From the NCBI RefSeq assembly GCF_018861065.1, contig NZ_JAHKQO010000013.1, positions 1 through 64,000 on the forward strand: a DNA stretch of 64,000 bases, given 5' to 3'. Source of the stretch: Paraglaciecola arctica. Its GTDB lineage: Bacteria; Pseudomonadota; Gammaproteobacteria; Enterobacterales; Alteromonadaceae. Shown piece after piece: positions 45,963 to 54,977 of the stretch. Under the pieces are notes generated by a model. That model was not told the origin of the DNA. It made no database searches and saw nothing but the letters and a program-made list of their open reading frames with translations. How positions within the stretch are numbered: the stretch's first letter is position 1; the number at the start of each line of letters is the position of its first letter. A program made the translations under genes and the position numbers.

Positions 45963-46135
45963 ATACCAATTCACCTTAACAATTAGTCATTGGTGTTCTC
46001 CCTTTGGGCGAGGTTTAAAAGCACCTACTCTGCGTTGCTCGAACTTACAATAGAATAACTATTGCTTCATTCGAGCGCCTTGATTAGGTGATTTTAAATC
46101 TCGCTGAGCGATCAATTGTTAGGATGGATTGGTAT
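45963..46135. mobile_element. 173-bp snap-back MITE-like element
   Basis: The ends are inverted repeats of about 26 bp starting ATACCAAT and ending ATTGGTAT, with a few mismatches. Internally the arms continue to pair: GCGAGGTTTAAAAGCACCTA against TAGGTGATTTTAAATCTCGC, GCTCGAA against TTCGAGC, and CAATAG against CTATTG near the centre. The whole element is thus one long imperfect hairpin with no coding frame. It lies between the cyclophilin gene and argA. Confidence 0.8.
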
Positions 46136-46199
46136 AACCATAAAGTGAGTAGTCAAACTTGAAACTGGCAAACCTTTATTGACCTAAAATTGGTTGTGT

Positions 46200-47510
46200 C
46201 TAAAGGGGTAAAACAAACACTTTGGAGTTACGCTGAAAATTATATAGCTCTTTCTTTTTATCAGGTAAGTCATCTAAACTGGCTCGAACAAAACCTTGCT
46301 CTTGAAACCAATGCGAAGTGACGGTTGTGAGTACAAAGATCGACTGCAAACCTTGAGCACGTGCTTGTCGTTTGATTGAGTCTAAGAGTCGCTCACCTCG
46401 GTTACCGCCTCGATAATCGTAATGGGTTGCAACGCAGGCTAGCTCTCCCATTCTTTCTTCTGCGTATGGATAGAGAGCGGCACACGCGATAGTCATACCG
46501 TCACGTTCAATCAAAGCAAATTGGGTGATTTCTTGCTCTAGGTGTTCCCGCGAGCGTTTTACCAAAATACCTTTTTCTTCTAAAGGTTTAATTAGTTTAA
46601 GAATGCCACCCACATCTTCAATGTTAGCTTGGCGAAGCTGTTCGTAAGAGGTTTGTGACACCAATGAGCCCGCACCATCACGGGTAAATAACTCTTGTAG
46701 CAAGGCACCGTCTTGGCGGTAACTGACTGTATGACAGCGGCTAATTCCTGCTTGCAAACTAGAGACTATAGCTTGTAGTGATTGTTTTTCAGAAGCGTAA
46801 AATGGCTCTTCTAACATAGTGTAGAGTTCGTCCAATTCTAAATTCCGTAGCAAACGTCCGTCTTTACTGACAATACCGTCTTGATAATTAAATAGTATTA
46901 ACTTATCGGCTTTGAGAGCAATGGCGGCTTTGGTTGCCACGTCTTCATGAGACAAATTAAACACTTCCCCAGTTGATGAATATCCCATTGGAGATAACAA
47001 CACTATGGAGCCGTCGTTAAGGTGGTCGTTGATACCATCGACATCGATACGTCGCACTACACCAGTATTTTCGAAATCCACACCATCTCGCACACCTACG
47101 GGCATTGCCACCACTAAATTACCAGAACAAACTCGAATATGGGCGCCGTGCATAGGTGAGTTAGCCAGTCCCATGGTTAATAATGCTTCGACTTGGGCTC
47201 GCACTGAACCCGCCGCATCTTTCACGCATTCAAGGGTTTGTTTGTCGGTAATACGGATTTCTTGATGAAACCGAGTGGGCAAGTTTCGTAAGGCTACTCG
47301 TTGATCAATTTGTGGCCGCGCACCATGTACTAACACTAAACGTACCCCCAAGCTATTTAACAAAGCAATATCGTGAATGATATTCGCAAAGTTGGCTTCT
47401 TCAATAGCTTCACCACCAAACATTAAAACGAAGGTTTTACCCCTATGAGCATTGATGTAAGGCGCAGAATTACGAATGATTTTTACGCTGTCGATATGTG
47501 AAACGACCAC
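46200..47510 (-). CDS. argA: N-acetylglutamate synthase (amino-acid N-acetyltransferase)
   Basis: Classical ArgA, 436 residues, making N-acetylglutamate from glutamate and acetyl-CoA. The N-terminal amino-acid-kinase-like domain (about residues 20-285: TFVLMFGGEAIEEANFANI in parts, LVLVHGARPQID) is the arginine-feedback domain. The C-terminal GNAT domain (about 290-436) contains ACVATHYDYRGGNRGERLL in parts. It is the last gene of argCBFGHA, 9 nt after argH, and is separate from argH, whereas some relatives fuse the two functions. Confidence 0.95.
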   Translation of the reverse strand: MVVSHIDSVKIIRNSAPYINAHRGKTFVLMFGGEAIEEANFANIIHDIALLNSLGVRLVLVHGARPQIDQRVALRNLPTRFHQEIRITDKQTLECVKDAAGSVRAQVEALLTMGLANSPMHGAHIRVCSGNLVVAMPVGVRDGVDFENTGVVRRIDVDGINDHLNDGSIVLLSPMGYSSTGEVFNLSHEDVATKAAIALKADKLILFNYQDGIVSKDGRLLRNLELDELYTMLEEPFYASEKQSLQAIVSSLQAGISRCHTVSYRQDGALLQELFTRDGAGSLVSQTSYEQLRQANIEDVGGILKLIKPLEEKGILVKRSREHLEQEITQFALIERDGMTIACAALYPYAEERMGELACVATHYDYRGGNRGERLLDSIKRQARAQGLQSIFVLTTVTSHWFQEQGFVRASLDDLPDKKKELYNFQRNSKVFVLPL

Positions 47511-47519
47511 AATTTGTCC

Positions 47520-48893
47520 TTATTTACTTTGAGCTAGTTCAGCGTTTAAGGCTGCAGTAACGGGTTCGATACCGGTGCCACCTAAAATGTTACGTTTATC
47601 TACTAAATATTCGAGTTGTAATATTTCGTAGACATCGTCTTCAATTAAGTCTGAATATTGTTTTAGTTCAGCCACAGTCATTTCTTCAATGGCTTTTTTC
47701 TGTTCTAACGCTGCCAGTACCACTTGACCAGAAATATCGTGAGCCGTTCTAAAGGGGATACCTTTTGCGACAAGGTAGTCCGCTAATTCAGTTGCATTGG
47801 CATAACCTTCGCGAGCGGCTTTGGCGCAACGCTCAGAGTCTAACTGAATACTATCTACCACTTCGCAAGCGATACATAAGCAGATATGCCACTGAGTGAC
47901 CGCATCAAGTAAACCTTCTTTGTCTTCTTGCATATCTTTGTTATAGGCAAGAGGCAAACCTTTCATGGTAACCAACATGCCCTGCAAACTGCCGAATACG
48001 CGACCACATTTACCACGCATCAATTCTAGCGCATCAGGGTTTTTCTTTTGTGGCATCAATGAAGATCCAGAAGTCACCTCATCACCTAAGGTAATAAAGC
48101 CCGCTTCACCCGAGTTGAAGAAAATTAAGTCTTCCGCCATACGTGACATATGCATCATGCTAGTACTGGCTACAAACAATAATTCTAATACAAAATCACG
48201 GTCAGACACGGCATCTAAACTGTTCAAACAGGGGCTATCAAACCCCAACTCGCTGGCAATTTCAAAGCGATCGATTGGGTAGGTCGTACCGGCCAATGCG
48301 CCACAGCCTAAAGGCGACTGATTTAGACGCACTCTTAAGTCTTTTAGTCGACTGATGTCACGTTTAAACATTTCCACGTAGGCCAAACACCAATGTGGAT
48401 AACGAACCGGTTGGGCTCGTTGTAAATGTGTGTAACCTGGTAAAATAACCTTTTTGTTATTGTTTGCGGTGGCCACCAAAGACGTTTTAACGTTTTCTAA
48501 GTCTGCGATTAACAGATCAATATGTTCACGTGTCCAGAGTTTAAAGTCGGTAGCCACTTGGTCATTTCGGCTACGACCAGTGTGTAACTTACGGGCAATA
48601 TCACCAAGTTGTTCTATTAAAGTGGCTTCGACAAAACTATGGATGTCTTCTTCGCTACTGGCATCAAAGTCTAAGGTGCCTGCTTCTGCTTTAACCAATA
48701 AGGCTTGTAGCGCATCCTCAAGCTGTTGCTGCTCGTTTTGCGTCAATACACCTGCTTTGTAGATAGCTTTGGACCAAGCAATTGAACCACGAATATCTTG
48801 GCTTGCAAGTGCACGGTCGAAGGGTAACGAATCATTTACCCTTCTAAACATGGCGCTGCTGCCGTCTTGAAAACGTCCGCCCCACAAACTCAT
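47520..48893 (-). CDS. argH: argininosuccinate lyase
   Basis: Argininosuccinate lyase, 457 residues, splitting argininosuccinate to arginine and fumarate. The fumarase-superfamily signature [16 protein letters not shown] is intact, as are [18 protein letters not shown] in parts and [11 protein letters not shown] with the active-site His. The length matches a stand-alone ArgH, with no acetyltransferase extension. Its ATG overlaps the argG stop by one base. Confidence 0.96.
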   Translation of the reverse strand: MSLWGGRFQDGSSAMFRRVNDSLPFDRALASQDIRGSIAWSKAIYKAGVLTQNEQQQLEDALQALLVKAEAGTLDFDASSEEDIHSFVEATLIEQLGDIARKLHTGRSRNDQVATDFKLWTREHIDLLIADLENVKTSLVATANNNKKVILPGYTHLQRAQPVRYPHWCLAYVEMFKRDISRLKDLRVRLNQSPLGCGALAGTTYPIDRFEIASELGFDSPCLNSLDAVSDRDFVLELLFVASTSMMHMSRMAEDLIFFNSGEAGFITLGDEVTSGSSLMPQKKNPDALELMRGKCGRVFGSLQGMLVTMKGLPLAYNKDMQEDKEGLLDAVTQWHICLCIACEVVDSIQLDSERCAKAAREGYANATELADYLVAKGIPFRTAHDISGQVVLAALEQKKAIEEMTVAELKQYSDLIEDDVYEILQLEYLVDKRNILGGTGIEPVTAALNAELAQSK

Positions 48894-50140
48894 TATTCGA
48901 TACCTGTGTTTTTGTAAGCTAACCCACGTTTATTTAGCGCATCAATGCGACTAGACAAACTGAATAAACGAATAAAACCTTCTGCATGGCGTTGGTCGTA
49001 AACATCGTCAGCACCGAAGGTGGCAAAATCTTCAGAATAAAGACTATTGGGTGAACTTCTTTGGGTTACTGTGGCTTGACCTTTATAAAGTTTTACTACA
49101 ATTTCGCCCGTCACTTTTTGTGCGAAGCTTGCGGCACCGGCTAACAATGCATCGTTTAGTGCAGTAAACCAACGTCCGTCATACATAACGTGAGAATATT
49201 CTAAGCCAATTTGCTCACGGTATTTAAGTGAAGCTTTATCGAGAACTAAACACTCTAGTGCTTTATAGGCTTTCATCATCACTGTACCGCCGGGAGTTTC
49301 ATAACAACCACGAGACTTCATGCCTACTAAACGGTTTTCCACAATATCAATTCGACCCACGCCATGAGCGGCGGCAATGCTGTTTAGTTTCATCAATACG
49401 CCATATGGGGTTAAGGTTTCCCCATTTACTTTAGTGAGTTTGCCTTCTTCAAAGCTTAGTTGTACACGTTCTGCTTCGTCTGGAGCATCTTCAGGATCAA
49501 CCGTCATGGTCCAAATTTGTTTAGTAGGTTCACACCAAGGATCTTCTAACTCTCCCCCTTCATGGGAGATATGCCATGCATTAGCATCACGGCTATAAAT
49601 TTTAGTGACCGACGCTGTGGTTTCAATTTCACGCTCGGCTAAATAGTTTAGTAGGTCTTCACGAGATACCATATCCCACTCGCGCCATGGCGCAATGACT
49701 GTAAGTTCTGGTGCGAGGGCGGCAAACGTGCCCTCAAAACGTACTTGGTCATTACCTTTACCAGTACAACCATGACAAAGCGCATCGGCTCCGATGCTAA
49801 GAGCTAGTTCAACTTGTGCCTTAGCAATGATAGGTCTAGCCATTGAGGTGCCAAGTAAATATTCACCTTCGTACACCGCACCAGTAGTAATGGTGGGGTA
49901 AATGTAATCAGAAACAAATTGTTCTTTTAAATCGACTATGTAGCATTCGCTGGCGCCAGTTTTTAAGGCCTTTTCGCGCAATCCAACTAGTTCTTCGTCA
50001 CCTTGACCGACATCTGCAGCAAAGGCGATAACTTCGCACTTGTAGTTTTCGATTAACCACGGAATGATCGCCGAAGTATCTAATCCGCCTGAGTATGCTA
50101 ATACCACCTTTTTGATGGGTTTATTTTTTGCAATTGCCAT
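48893..50140 (-). CDS. argG: argininosuccinate synthase
   Basis: Argininosuccinate synthase, 415 residues from ATG 50140 ([19 protein letters not shown]), which has AGGA at a good distance; an earlier ATG at 50167 adds nine residues. The ATP PP-loop [16 protein letters not shown] is clear, as are [15 protein letters not shown] and [13 protein letters not shown]. It joins citrulline and aspartate in arginine synthesis and lies between argF and argH. Confidence 0.96.
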   Translation of the reverse strand: MAIAKNKPIKKVVLAYSGGLDTSAIIPWLIENYKCEVIAFAADVGQGDEELVGLREKALKTGASECYIVDLKEQFVSDYIYPTITTGAVYEGEYLLGTSMARPIIAKAQVELALSIGADALCHGCTGKGNDQVRFEGTFAALAPELTVIAPWREWDMVSREDLLNYLAEREIETTASVTKIYSRDANAWHISHEGGELEDPWCEPTKQIWTMTVDPEDAPDEAERVQLSFEEGKLTKVNGETLTPYGVLMKLNSIAAAHGVGRIDIVENRLVGMKSRGCYETPGGTVMMKAYKALECLVLDKASLKYREQIGLEYSHVMYDGRWFTALNDALLAGAASFAQKVTGEIVVKLYKGQATVTQRSSPNSLYSEDFATFGADDVYDQRHAEGFIRLFSLSSRIDALNKRGLAYKNTGIE

Positions 50141-50230
50141 GATGTTTCCTATCTTTAATTTTTTCAATAAGGGATGAACGACTCACCCTTTACCCATTAT
50201 TTGTTTTTTCAATTCGTTTAATGCTAGTTA

Positions 50231-51160
50231 CTAGTTTCGAGGTTCAAAGTCTTTCGCTAGAAGTTCGACCATAACCGCGTTTTGACCGTGCATTCTATTT
50301 TCAGCTTGTTGCATTAACAAGGATTGTTCGCCGTCAATTAAGCTGCCGCTGATTTCTAAATCTCTATGGGCTGGTTGACAATGCATGACGTAGTCCGCGC
50401 CGGTTTTTTTCATTAATTCTTCGGTAATTTCGTAACCAGAAAAGGTGTCTTTGATTTCAGCCAGAGGTGTGTCATCACCCATGGATAACCAGGTATCTGT
50501 ATACAAAACTTGCGCGCCTATGGCTGCATTGATATCGGTACTGACAGTTAACTTACCACCGTATTGTGTCGCACGTTGCTCAGTTAACTCGACTATCTTA
50601 GGATCCACTTCGTATCCTTTAGGCGTAATTACTATGACTTCGCACCCAAGGGCCACGCCGACTAACATCAGTGAATGTGTAACGTTGTTGCCGTCACCGA
50701 TATACGCTAACTTCACTTTGCTCAAATCATCGTAATGTTCGCTAACAGTTAGGTAATCCGCCACGGCTTGGCACGGGTGGTAAATATCACACAGAGCATT
50801 GATTACAGGTACTTTGGCTGACTCAGCCAATTGTTCTAAAGTGCTGTGGGCAAATACTCGGGAGACAATAGCGTCGGCCCAGCAAGCTAAATTAGCCCCC
50901 ATATCTTTTACGTCTTCTCTGCCAGCCAATTTATTTGATTGGCTATCGAGATATACCATATGGCCACCTAGTTTATTGATACCAATATCAAAACTGACTC
51001 GGGTACGTAGTGAAGGCTTCTCAAACAAGGCAACTATCGACTTGCCATCTAGAGCAGTACGATATCCCGCAGGATTATTTTTTATGGTTTTAGCCAAGGC
51101 TAATAAACTGTGTAATTGGTCTGCGGTCCAATCTTTAAATGAAAGAAGATCTTGTTTCAT
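50231..51160 (-). CDS. argF: ornithine carbamoyltransferase
   Basis: Ornithine carbamoyltransferase, 309 residues from ATG 51160 (MKQDLLSFKDW), preceded by AAGG; TTG 51166 would overlap argB. The carbamoyl-phosphate motif FEKPSLRTRVSF, the HPCQAVADYLT segment and the ornithine-side MHCQPAHRDLEI are intact. Third gene of the arginine operon. Confidence 0.96.
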   Translation of the reverse strand: MKQDLLSFKDWTADQLHSLLALAKTIKNNPAGYRTALDGKSIVALFEKPSLRTRVSFDIGINKLGGHMVYLDSQSNKLAGREDVKDMGANLACWADAIVSRVFAHSTLEQLAESAKVPVINALCDIYHPCQAVADYLTVSEHYDDLSKVKLAYIGDGNNVTHSLMLVGVALGCEVIVITPKGYEVDPKIVELTEQRATQYGGKLTVSTDINAAIGAQVLYTDTWLSMGDDTPLAEIKDTFSGYEITEELMKKTGADYVMHCQPAHRDLEISGSLIDGEQSLLMQQAENRMHGQNAVMVELLAKDFEPRN

Positions 51161-51162
51161 AA

Positions 51163-51966
51163 TCAAGCCTTGTTAGTCGGTGTATTTGTTTGGGGGGAGA
51201 TTTTGCTGCCTATTGCTTGTTGTTGCAACAAACCTAGCAGCTTTTCTGAATCTTTCCAGCTGGCAATAGTCACGCTTTGACCTAAGCTATTAGCCGCCGT
51301 CAATGCTGCATTAACTTTGACTATCATACCATCACGGATCACGTTTTGTGTAATGAGCGCCTCTATTTGCTCGGCATCTAATTGAGTAATCAGATTTTTA
51401 TTGACATCTAATACGCCTGGCACGTCAGACAATAGCAGTAATTCAGCATCCAATAATTGCGCTATAACTGTGGCAGCTTGGTCTGCATTGACATTAAGTA
51501 GGTTTCCGTCACTATCCGCTCCTATTGAACTAATAATAGGTAACATATGTGTGGCGGCTAACGCTTTTAACAAAGTTGCATCACCCGCTTCAACCGAACC
51601 GACAGCTCCTAGCTCTTCACGCATAATTCTTGCTTTACACATTTTTCCGTCTAACAAACTGAGTCCAACTGGGCTGATGCCAGCTTTGATGGCTAATCCG
51701 CAAAGCTGTTTATTGGCAGTGCCTGCAAGAGCGCCCGTTATGTAAGGCATATGCTCTTTTGGAGTGACCCTTAAACCATCGATTTTTTGACTGCTAAGAT
51801 TAAGTGCAAACAATAATTCTTCCACCATGGCACCACCACCGTGAACCAACACTACAATGTAACTCTGCTGAAGTTCGCGGATAGTGGTTAGTAATGCCAG
51901 AGCAGAATCCTCTGCCTGCATAAATGCGCCACCCACTTTGACGACCAAAATATTTTTATTACTCAT
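51163..51966 (-). CDS. argB: acetylglutamate kinase
   Basis: N-acetylglutamate kinase, 267 residues, similar in size to E. coli ArgB (258). Motifs: VVKVGGAFM, VLVHGGGAMVEELL, GLSLLDGKMCKA and the nucleotide region NVNADQAATVIAQLLDAELL in parts. It sits between argC (start 2 nt after the argC stop) and argF in the operon. Confidence 0.95.
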   Translation of the reverse strand: MSNKNILVVKVGGAFMQAEDSALALLTTIRELQQSYIVVLVHGGGAMVEELLFALNLSSQKIDGLRVTPKEHMPYITGALAGTANKQLCGLAIKAGISPVGLSLLDGKMCKARIMREELGAVGSVEAGDATLLKALAATHMLPIISSIGADSDGNLLNVNADQAATVIAQLLDAELLLLSDVPGVLDVNKNLITQLDAEQIEALITQNVIRDGMIVKVNAALTAANSLGQSVTIASWKDSEKLLGLLQQQAIGSKISPQTNTPTNKA

Positions 51967-51968
51967 TG

Positions 51969-52985
51969 TTAATTCACCAATCCCATATGTGAGTCAAAAC
52001 CAAAACGTAAATTAGCACATTGCAATGCTTGTGAGGCTGCGCCTTTTAATAAATTATCTATGGCACTAGTAACCACCAAATAGCCGGTTTTATTGTCCAA
52101 TTTCCAAAACAGGTCACAGTATGGTGTACCCACTACATCATCTATTTTAGGCCAAGTGTTTCTGAGCCTTATAATTGGATTGTCTTGGTAAGCCTGTTGA
52201 TACGCCTCTGCTATTTGTTGTTCTGTTACGTTATTTGCAGTTTTAATGGTAATGGTTGCCAAAATGCCACGTTTGAAATTACCTAAATGAGGAGTGAAAA
52301 TGACCTCTGTACCTAAATAATCGGCAATTTCCGGTTGATGTCTGTGGCCTAAAACTCCATAAGCATGCAAGCTTACTTCCGTAAAGCTACTGTTTAATGA
52401 AGCCTTTCTGCCAGCCCCAGACACACCGGATACTGCGTTAATAATAGGGAAGTGAGTGGAGTCAATTAATCCATTTAGTTGCAAAGGTTTAAGGGCTGTT
52501 AGAGAGGCGGTCGGGTAACAACCTGGTACAGCAACTAAGTTGGCGCAACTGATTTGTTCTTGGTGCCAATCTGCTAAGCCGTATACGGCTTGTTCTAATA
52601 ACTTTTCGGCGAGATGTTCAAAGCCATAGTAGTCAGCGAATTTGTTTTTATCTTTGATCCTAAAAGCCCCAGATAAATCCATTACGACGGCTTTTTTTCC
52701 ACATAATGCGTCCATCCATTTATGACTGGTTTCGTGCGGAGTGGCTAAAAATATCAAGTCAAAGTTCTCAGCTAAGGCTGATAAATTGTCTTCGTCTATT
52801 GGCTGAAGCGGTAACTTAATCGAGTTAAAAAACTGCGGATGAATCTCACCTAATGGTTTCCATGCATCAGCACTATTGGCAGATACATATAAAGCGGCTA
52901 ATTCAAATTGACTGTGGCTTTGAATTAATGCGGCTAACTCAGTGCCAGTATAGCCACTGGCTCCGATAATACAGGTTTTGATCAT
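51969..52985 (-). CDS. argC: N-acetyl-gamma-glutamyl-phosphate reductase
   Basis: ArgC, 338 residues, reducing N-acetylglutamyl phosphate. The Rossmann motif CIIGASGYTGTELAALI, catalytic cysteine in VAVPGCYPTASL, and HRHQPEIADYLG are intact. First gene of argCBFGHA. Its leader is unusual: an intrinsic terminator and a short ORF ending in two arginine codons lie upstream, and argE is divergent. Confidence 0.96.
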   Translation of the reverse strand: MIKTCIIGASGYTGTELAALIQSHSQFELAALYVSANSADAWKPLGEIHPQFFNSIKLPLQPIDEDNLSALAENFDLIFLATPHETSHKWMDALCGKKAVVMDLSGAFRIKDKNKFADYYGFEHLAEKLLEQAVYGLADWHQEQISCANLVAVPGCYPTASLTALKPLQLNGLIDSTHFPIINAVSGVSGAGRKASLNSSFTEVSLHAYGVLGHRHQPEIADYLGTEVIFTPHLGNFKRGILATITIKTANNVTEQQIAEAYQQAYQDNPIIRLRNTWPKIDDVVGTPYCDLFWKLDNKTGYLVVTSAIDNLLKGAASQALQCANLRFGFDSHMGLVN

Positions 52986-53032
52986 TGGAAATTTCTCTAA
53001 GGGCTCAATGTGAGCATTGTACTAAATTATGA

Positions 53033-53086
53033 GGGTAAAAATAAAAAGCACTCTTTGCTCAAACAGTTAGTTTAAAGCAAAGAGTG
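53033..53086 (-). terminator. intrinsic terminator in the argC leader (candidate attenuator)
   Basis: On the minus strand CACTCTTTGCT (53086-53076) pairs perfectly with AGCAAAGAGTG (53059-53049). Inner AAAC/GTTT pairing is possible in the loop, and the stem is followed by CTTTTTATTTTT. It ends 63 nt before the argC ATG. No minus-strand gene ends upstream, since argE is divergent, so it must act on transcripts heading into argC. Confidence 0.8.
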
Positions 53087-53107
53087 AGCTATACGCTACA
53101 GCATCGA

Positions 53108-53173
53108 CTACCGTCGAAACAACAAGCTGGCGAAGCTAGGCAGGGAAATAAACTGAGATATAAATAGGTACAT
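53108..53173 (-). CDS. 21-residue leader ORF ending Arg-Arg upstream of argC
   Basis: ATG at 53173 opens a 21-codon frame ending in CGA CGG TAG (ASLLFRR then stop), 21 nt before the terminator stem. Tandem arginine codons just before the stop and directly in front of a terminator are what an arginine-sensing leader peptide would need. Against it: no good Shine-Dalgarno precedes the ATG, and I could not find an obvious antiterminator. A TCGAC/GTCGA hairpin spans the arginine codons and stop. Confidence 0.4.
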   Translation of the reverse strand: MYLFISQFISLPSFASLLFRR

Positions 53174-53256
53174 ATACGTTATCTAACCAAAACAAGTTAA
53201 AGTAATAAGTGTCTTCAATAATCGACGTTTACGTTAAGTCGATTTTGATTGGCCTA

Positions 53257-53262
53257 TATAAT
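53257..53262 (+). promoter_or_regulatory. candidate argE promoter -10
   Basis: TATAAT at 53257-53262, with a poor -35 (TTAAGT) 17 nt upstream at 53234-53239. Transcription from here would start just before the paired ARG boxes. Confidence 0.4.
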
Positions 53263-53271
53263 GTCATGTGT

Positions 53272-53306
53272 TATATATTTATGCAATAAAAGTGAATAAT
53301 TATTTA
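53272..53306. promoter_or_regulatory. paired ArgR boxes in argE-argC region
   Basis: Two ARG-box-like sequences, TATATATTTATGCA (53272-53285) and TGAATAATTATTTA (53293-53306), match the TGAATAWWWATTCA core at about 11 and 12 of 14 positions. Their centres are exactly 21 bp apart, the spacing of paired 18-bp E. coli ARG boxes with a 3-bp gap. Confidence 0.68.
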
Positions 53307-53317
53307 GTTGGGTGTTT

Positions 53318-54463
53318 ATGCCAAATTTATCTTTCTTAGAACACTATGAAGAAATCATTAAGTGCCCGTCAATTAGCGCATTTGATGAAAAAATTGATCA
53401 ATCAAATGAGCCGTTGATAGCCTTGCTGTCGGGTTGGTTTAGCGATCTAGGGTTTACCATAACTATTCAAAAAGTACCTAGTACTCGGAACAAATTTAAC
53501 ATGTTAGCCAAAATAGGCAGTGGTGAAGGTGGATTGCTACTTTGTGGTCACTCAGACACAGTGCCTTTTGATGAAGGGGCTTGGCAATCTGATCCATTCA
53601 AAGTCAAACAAACGGATGGAAAATTATTTGGCTTAGGTAGCTGTGACATGAAAGGTTTTTTTGCGTTTATTCTCGAGGCATTAAAAACTATTCCGCTCAG
53701 TAAGTTGAAAAAACCTTTGTATGTGCTCGCCACCGCTGACGAAGAAACGTCAATGGCGGGGGCGCGGTTTTTTGCCGAGCAACAATTAATACAGCCTAAT
53801 ATGGCGATTATTGGTGAGCCAACAGAACTCGTTCCAATTTATAAACATAAAGGGCATATAGCCCAAAGTTTAAATATTCAAGGAAAAGCAGGACACTCTA
53901 GCGACCCTGACAAAGGGGTGAATGCCATTGAAATCATGTATCAGGCGATTGGTCAGCTAATGGATTTACAAAGCCAACTAAAAGCCAAGTTTCATGACGA
54001 GGCTTTTAGTGTGCCCCATGTCACTATGAATTTAGGGCATATTCACGGTGGCGACGGTGAAAACCGAATTTGTGGGCACTGTAAGCTTAACTTTGACTTG
54101 CGCGCCGTACCAGAATTGAGCGATGAGCAAGCGCTAGCATTAATTGACGAAGCATTAGCGCCAGTAAAAAACAAATATCCGAATCGCTTAAGTTTGGATT
54201 TGATGTATCCAACAGCCCCTGCTTTTGCGTGCCGAGATGAACAAAATATTCTAGCGCTAGCTGAACAACTTACAGGTAAAAAATTTCAAAGTGCCAACTA
54301 CGCTACTGAAGCCCCATTTATTAATCAACTAGGCTGCGACACTATTGTTTTAGGGCCGGGTAGTATTAATCAAGCTCATCAACCTGACGAATATATTTCG
54401 TTGGACTACGTTAATCCAACGGTGCATATTTTACAGCAGATGATTTACAAAGTGTGTTGCTAA
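53318..54463 (+). CDS. argE: acetylornithine deacetylase
   Basis: ArgE, an M20-family zinc hydrolase of 381 residues from ATG 53318 (GTG 53312 is an alternative). It releases ornithine from N-acetylornithine, completing the linear pathway with ArgA. Motifs: LLCGHSDTVPFD, GSCDMKGFFAF, the catalytic ATADEETSMAGARFF and GEPTELVPIYKHKGH. It is divergent from argCBFGHA and preceded by paired ARG boxes. Confidence 0.95.
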   Translation: MPNLSFLEHYEEIIKCPSISAFDEKIDQSNEPLIALLSGWFSDLGFTITIQKVPSTRNKFNMLAKIGSGEGGLLLCGHSDTVPFDEGAWQSDPFKVKQTDGKLFGLGSCDMKGFFAFILEALKTIPLSKLKKPLYVLATADEETSMAGARFFAEQQLIQPNMAIIGEPTELVPIYKHKGHIAQSLNIQGKAGHSSDPDKGVNAIEIMYQAIGQLMDLQSQLKAKFHDEAFSVPHVTMNLGHIHGGDGENRICGHCKLNFDLRAVPELSDEQALALIDEALAPVKNKYPNRLSLDLMYPTAPAFACRDEQNILALAEQLTGKKFQSANYATEAPFINQLGCDTIVLGPGSINQAHQPDEYISLDYVNPTVHILQQMIYKVCC

Positions 54464-54514
54464 CCCTGCTCGTTAATTGAATGTTAGATTTATTAATATA
54501 AGGTTTGATACAAA

Positions 54515-54922
54515 ATGCAAAAAACTATCGCTTTGGTTGCCCATGATCATAAAAAGCCCGATTTAATTAAGTGGTCTTTGGTGCATAAAGCCGAGTTGAG
54601 TAAACATAAATTAGTCGCCACCGGTACCACTGGTGGTTTGTTACAAAAAGAATTAGGACTTGCAATCCACTGTTTCAAAAGTGGTCCGTTAGGAGGGGAC
54701 CAGCAAATAGGCGCACTAATCGCAGAAGGAAAGTTAGATTGTTTGATATTTTTTTGGGATCCTCTTAATCCGGCTCCCCATGATCCTGACGTCAAAGCAT
54801 TACTAAGGTTGTGCTCGGTGTGGAATGTACCCGTTGCTTGTAATGTGTCGACAGCAGATATGCTAATGACTTCAACTGCGTTTACCGGAGAAGAATATCA
54901 GCGCGAAATTCCAAATTTGTAA
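54515..54922 (+). CDS. mgsA: methylglyoxal synthase
   Basis: Methylglyoxal synthase, 135 residues, converting dihydroxyacetone phosphate to methylglyoxal and phosphate. Signatures: [24 protein letters not shown], the catalytic [17 protein letters not shown] and [20 protein letters not shown] in parts. It is slightly shorter than E. coli MgsA (152). It stands 51 nt behind argE and may be read through from it. Confidence 0.95.
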   Translation: MQKTIALVAHDHKKPDLIKWSLVHKAELSKHKLVATGTTGGLLQKELGLAIHCFKSGPLGGDQQIGALIAEGKLDCLIFFWDPLNPAPHDPDVKALLRLCSVWNVPVACNVSTADMLMTSTAFTGEEYQREIPNL

Positions 54923-54934
54923 AAGCATAGAATA

Positions 54935-54966
54935 CCACTGAGCTTTAATAAATAGGGGCTCAGTGG
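54935..54966. terminator. convergent terminator hairpin, mgsA / GH15-like gene
   Basis: CCACTGAGC (54935-54943) pairs with GCTCAGTGG (54958-54966) between two convergent genes. The sequence after it is A/T-rich on both strands but has no long T-run. Confidence 0.6.
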
Positions 54967-54977
54967 CATTTACAATT

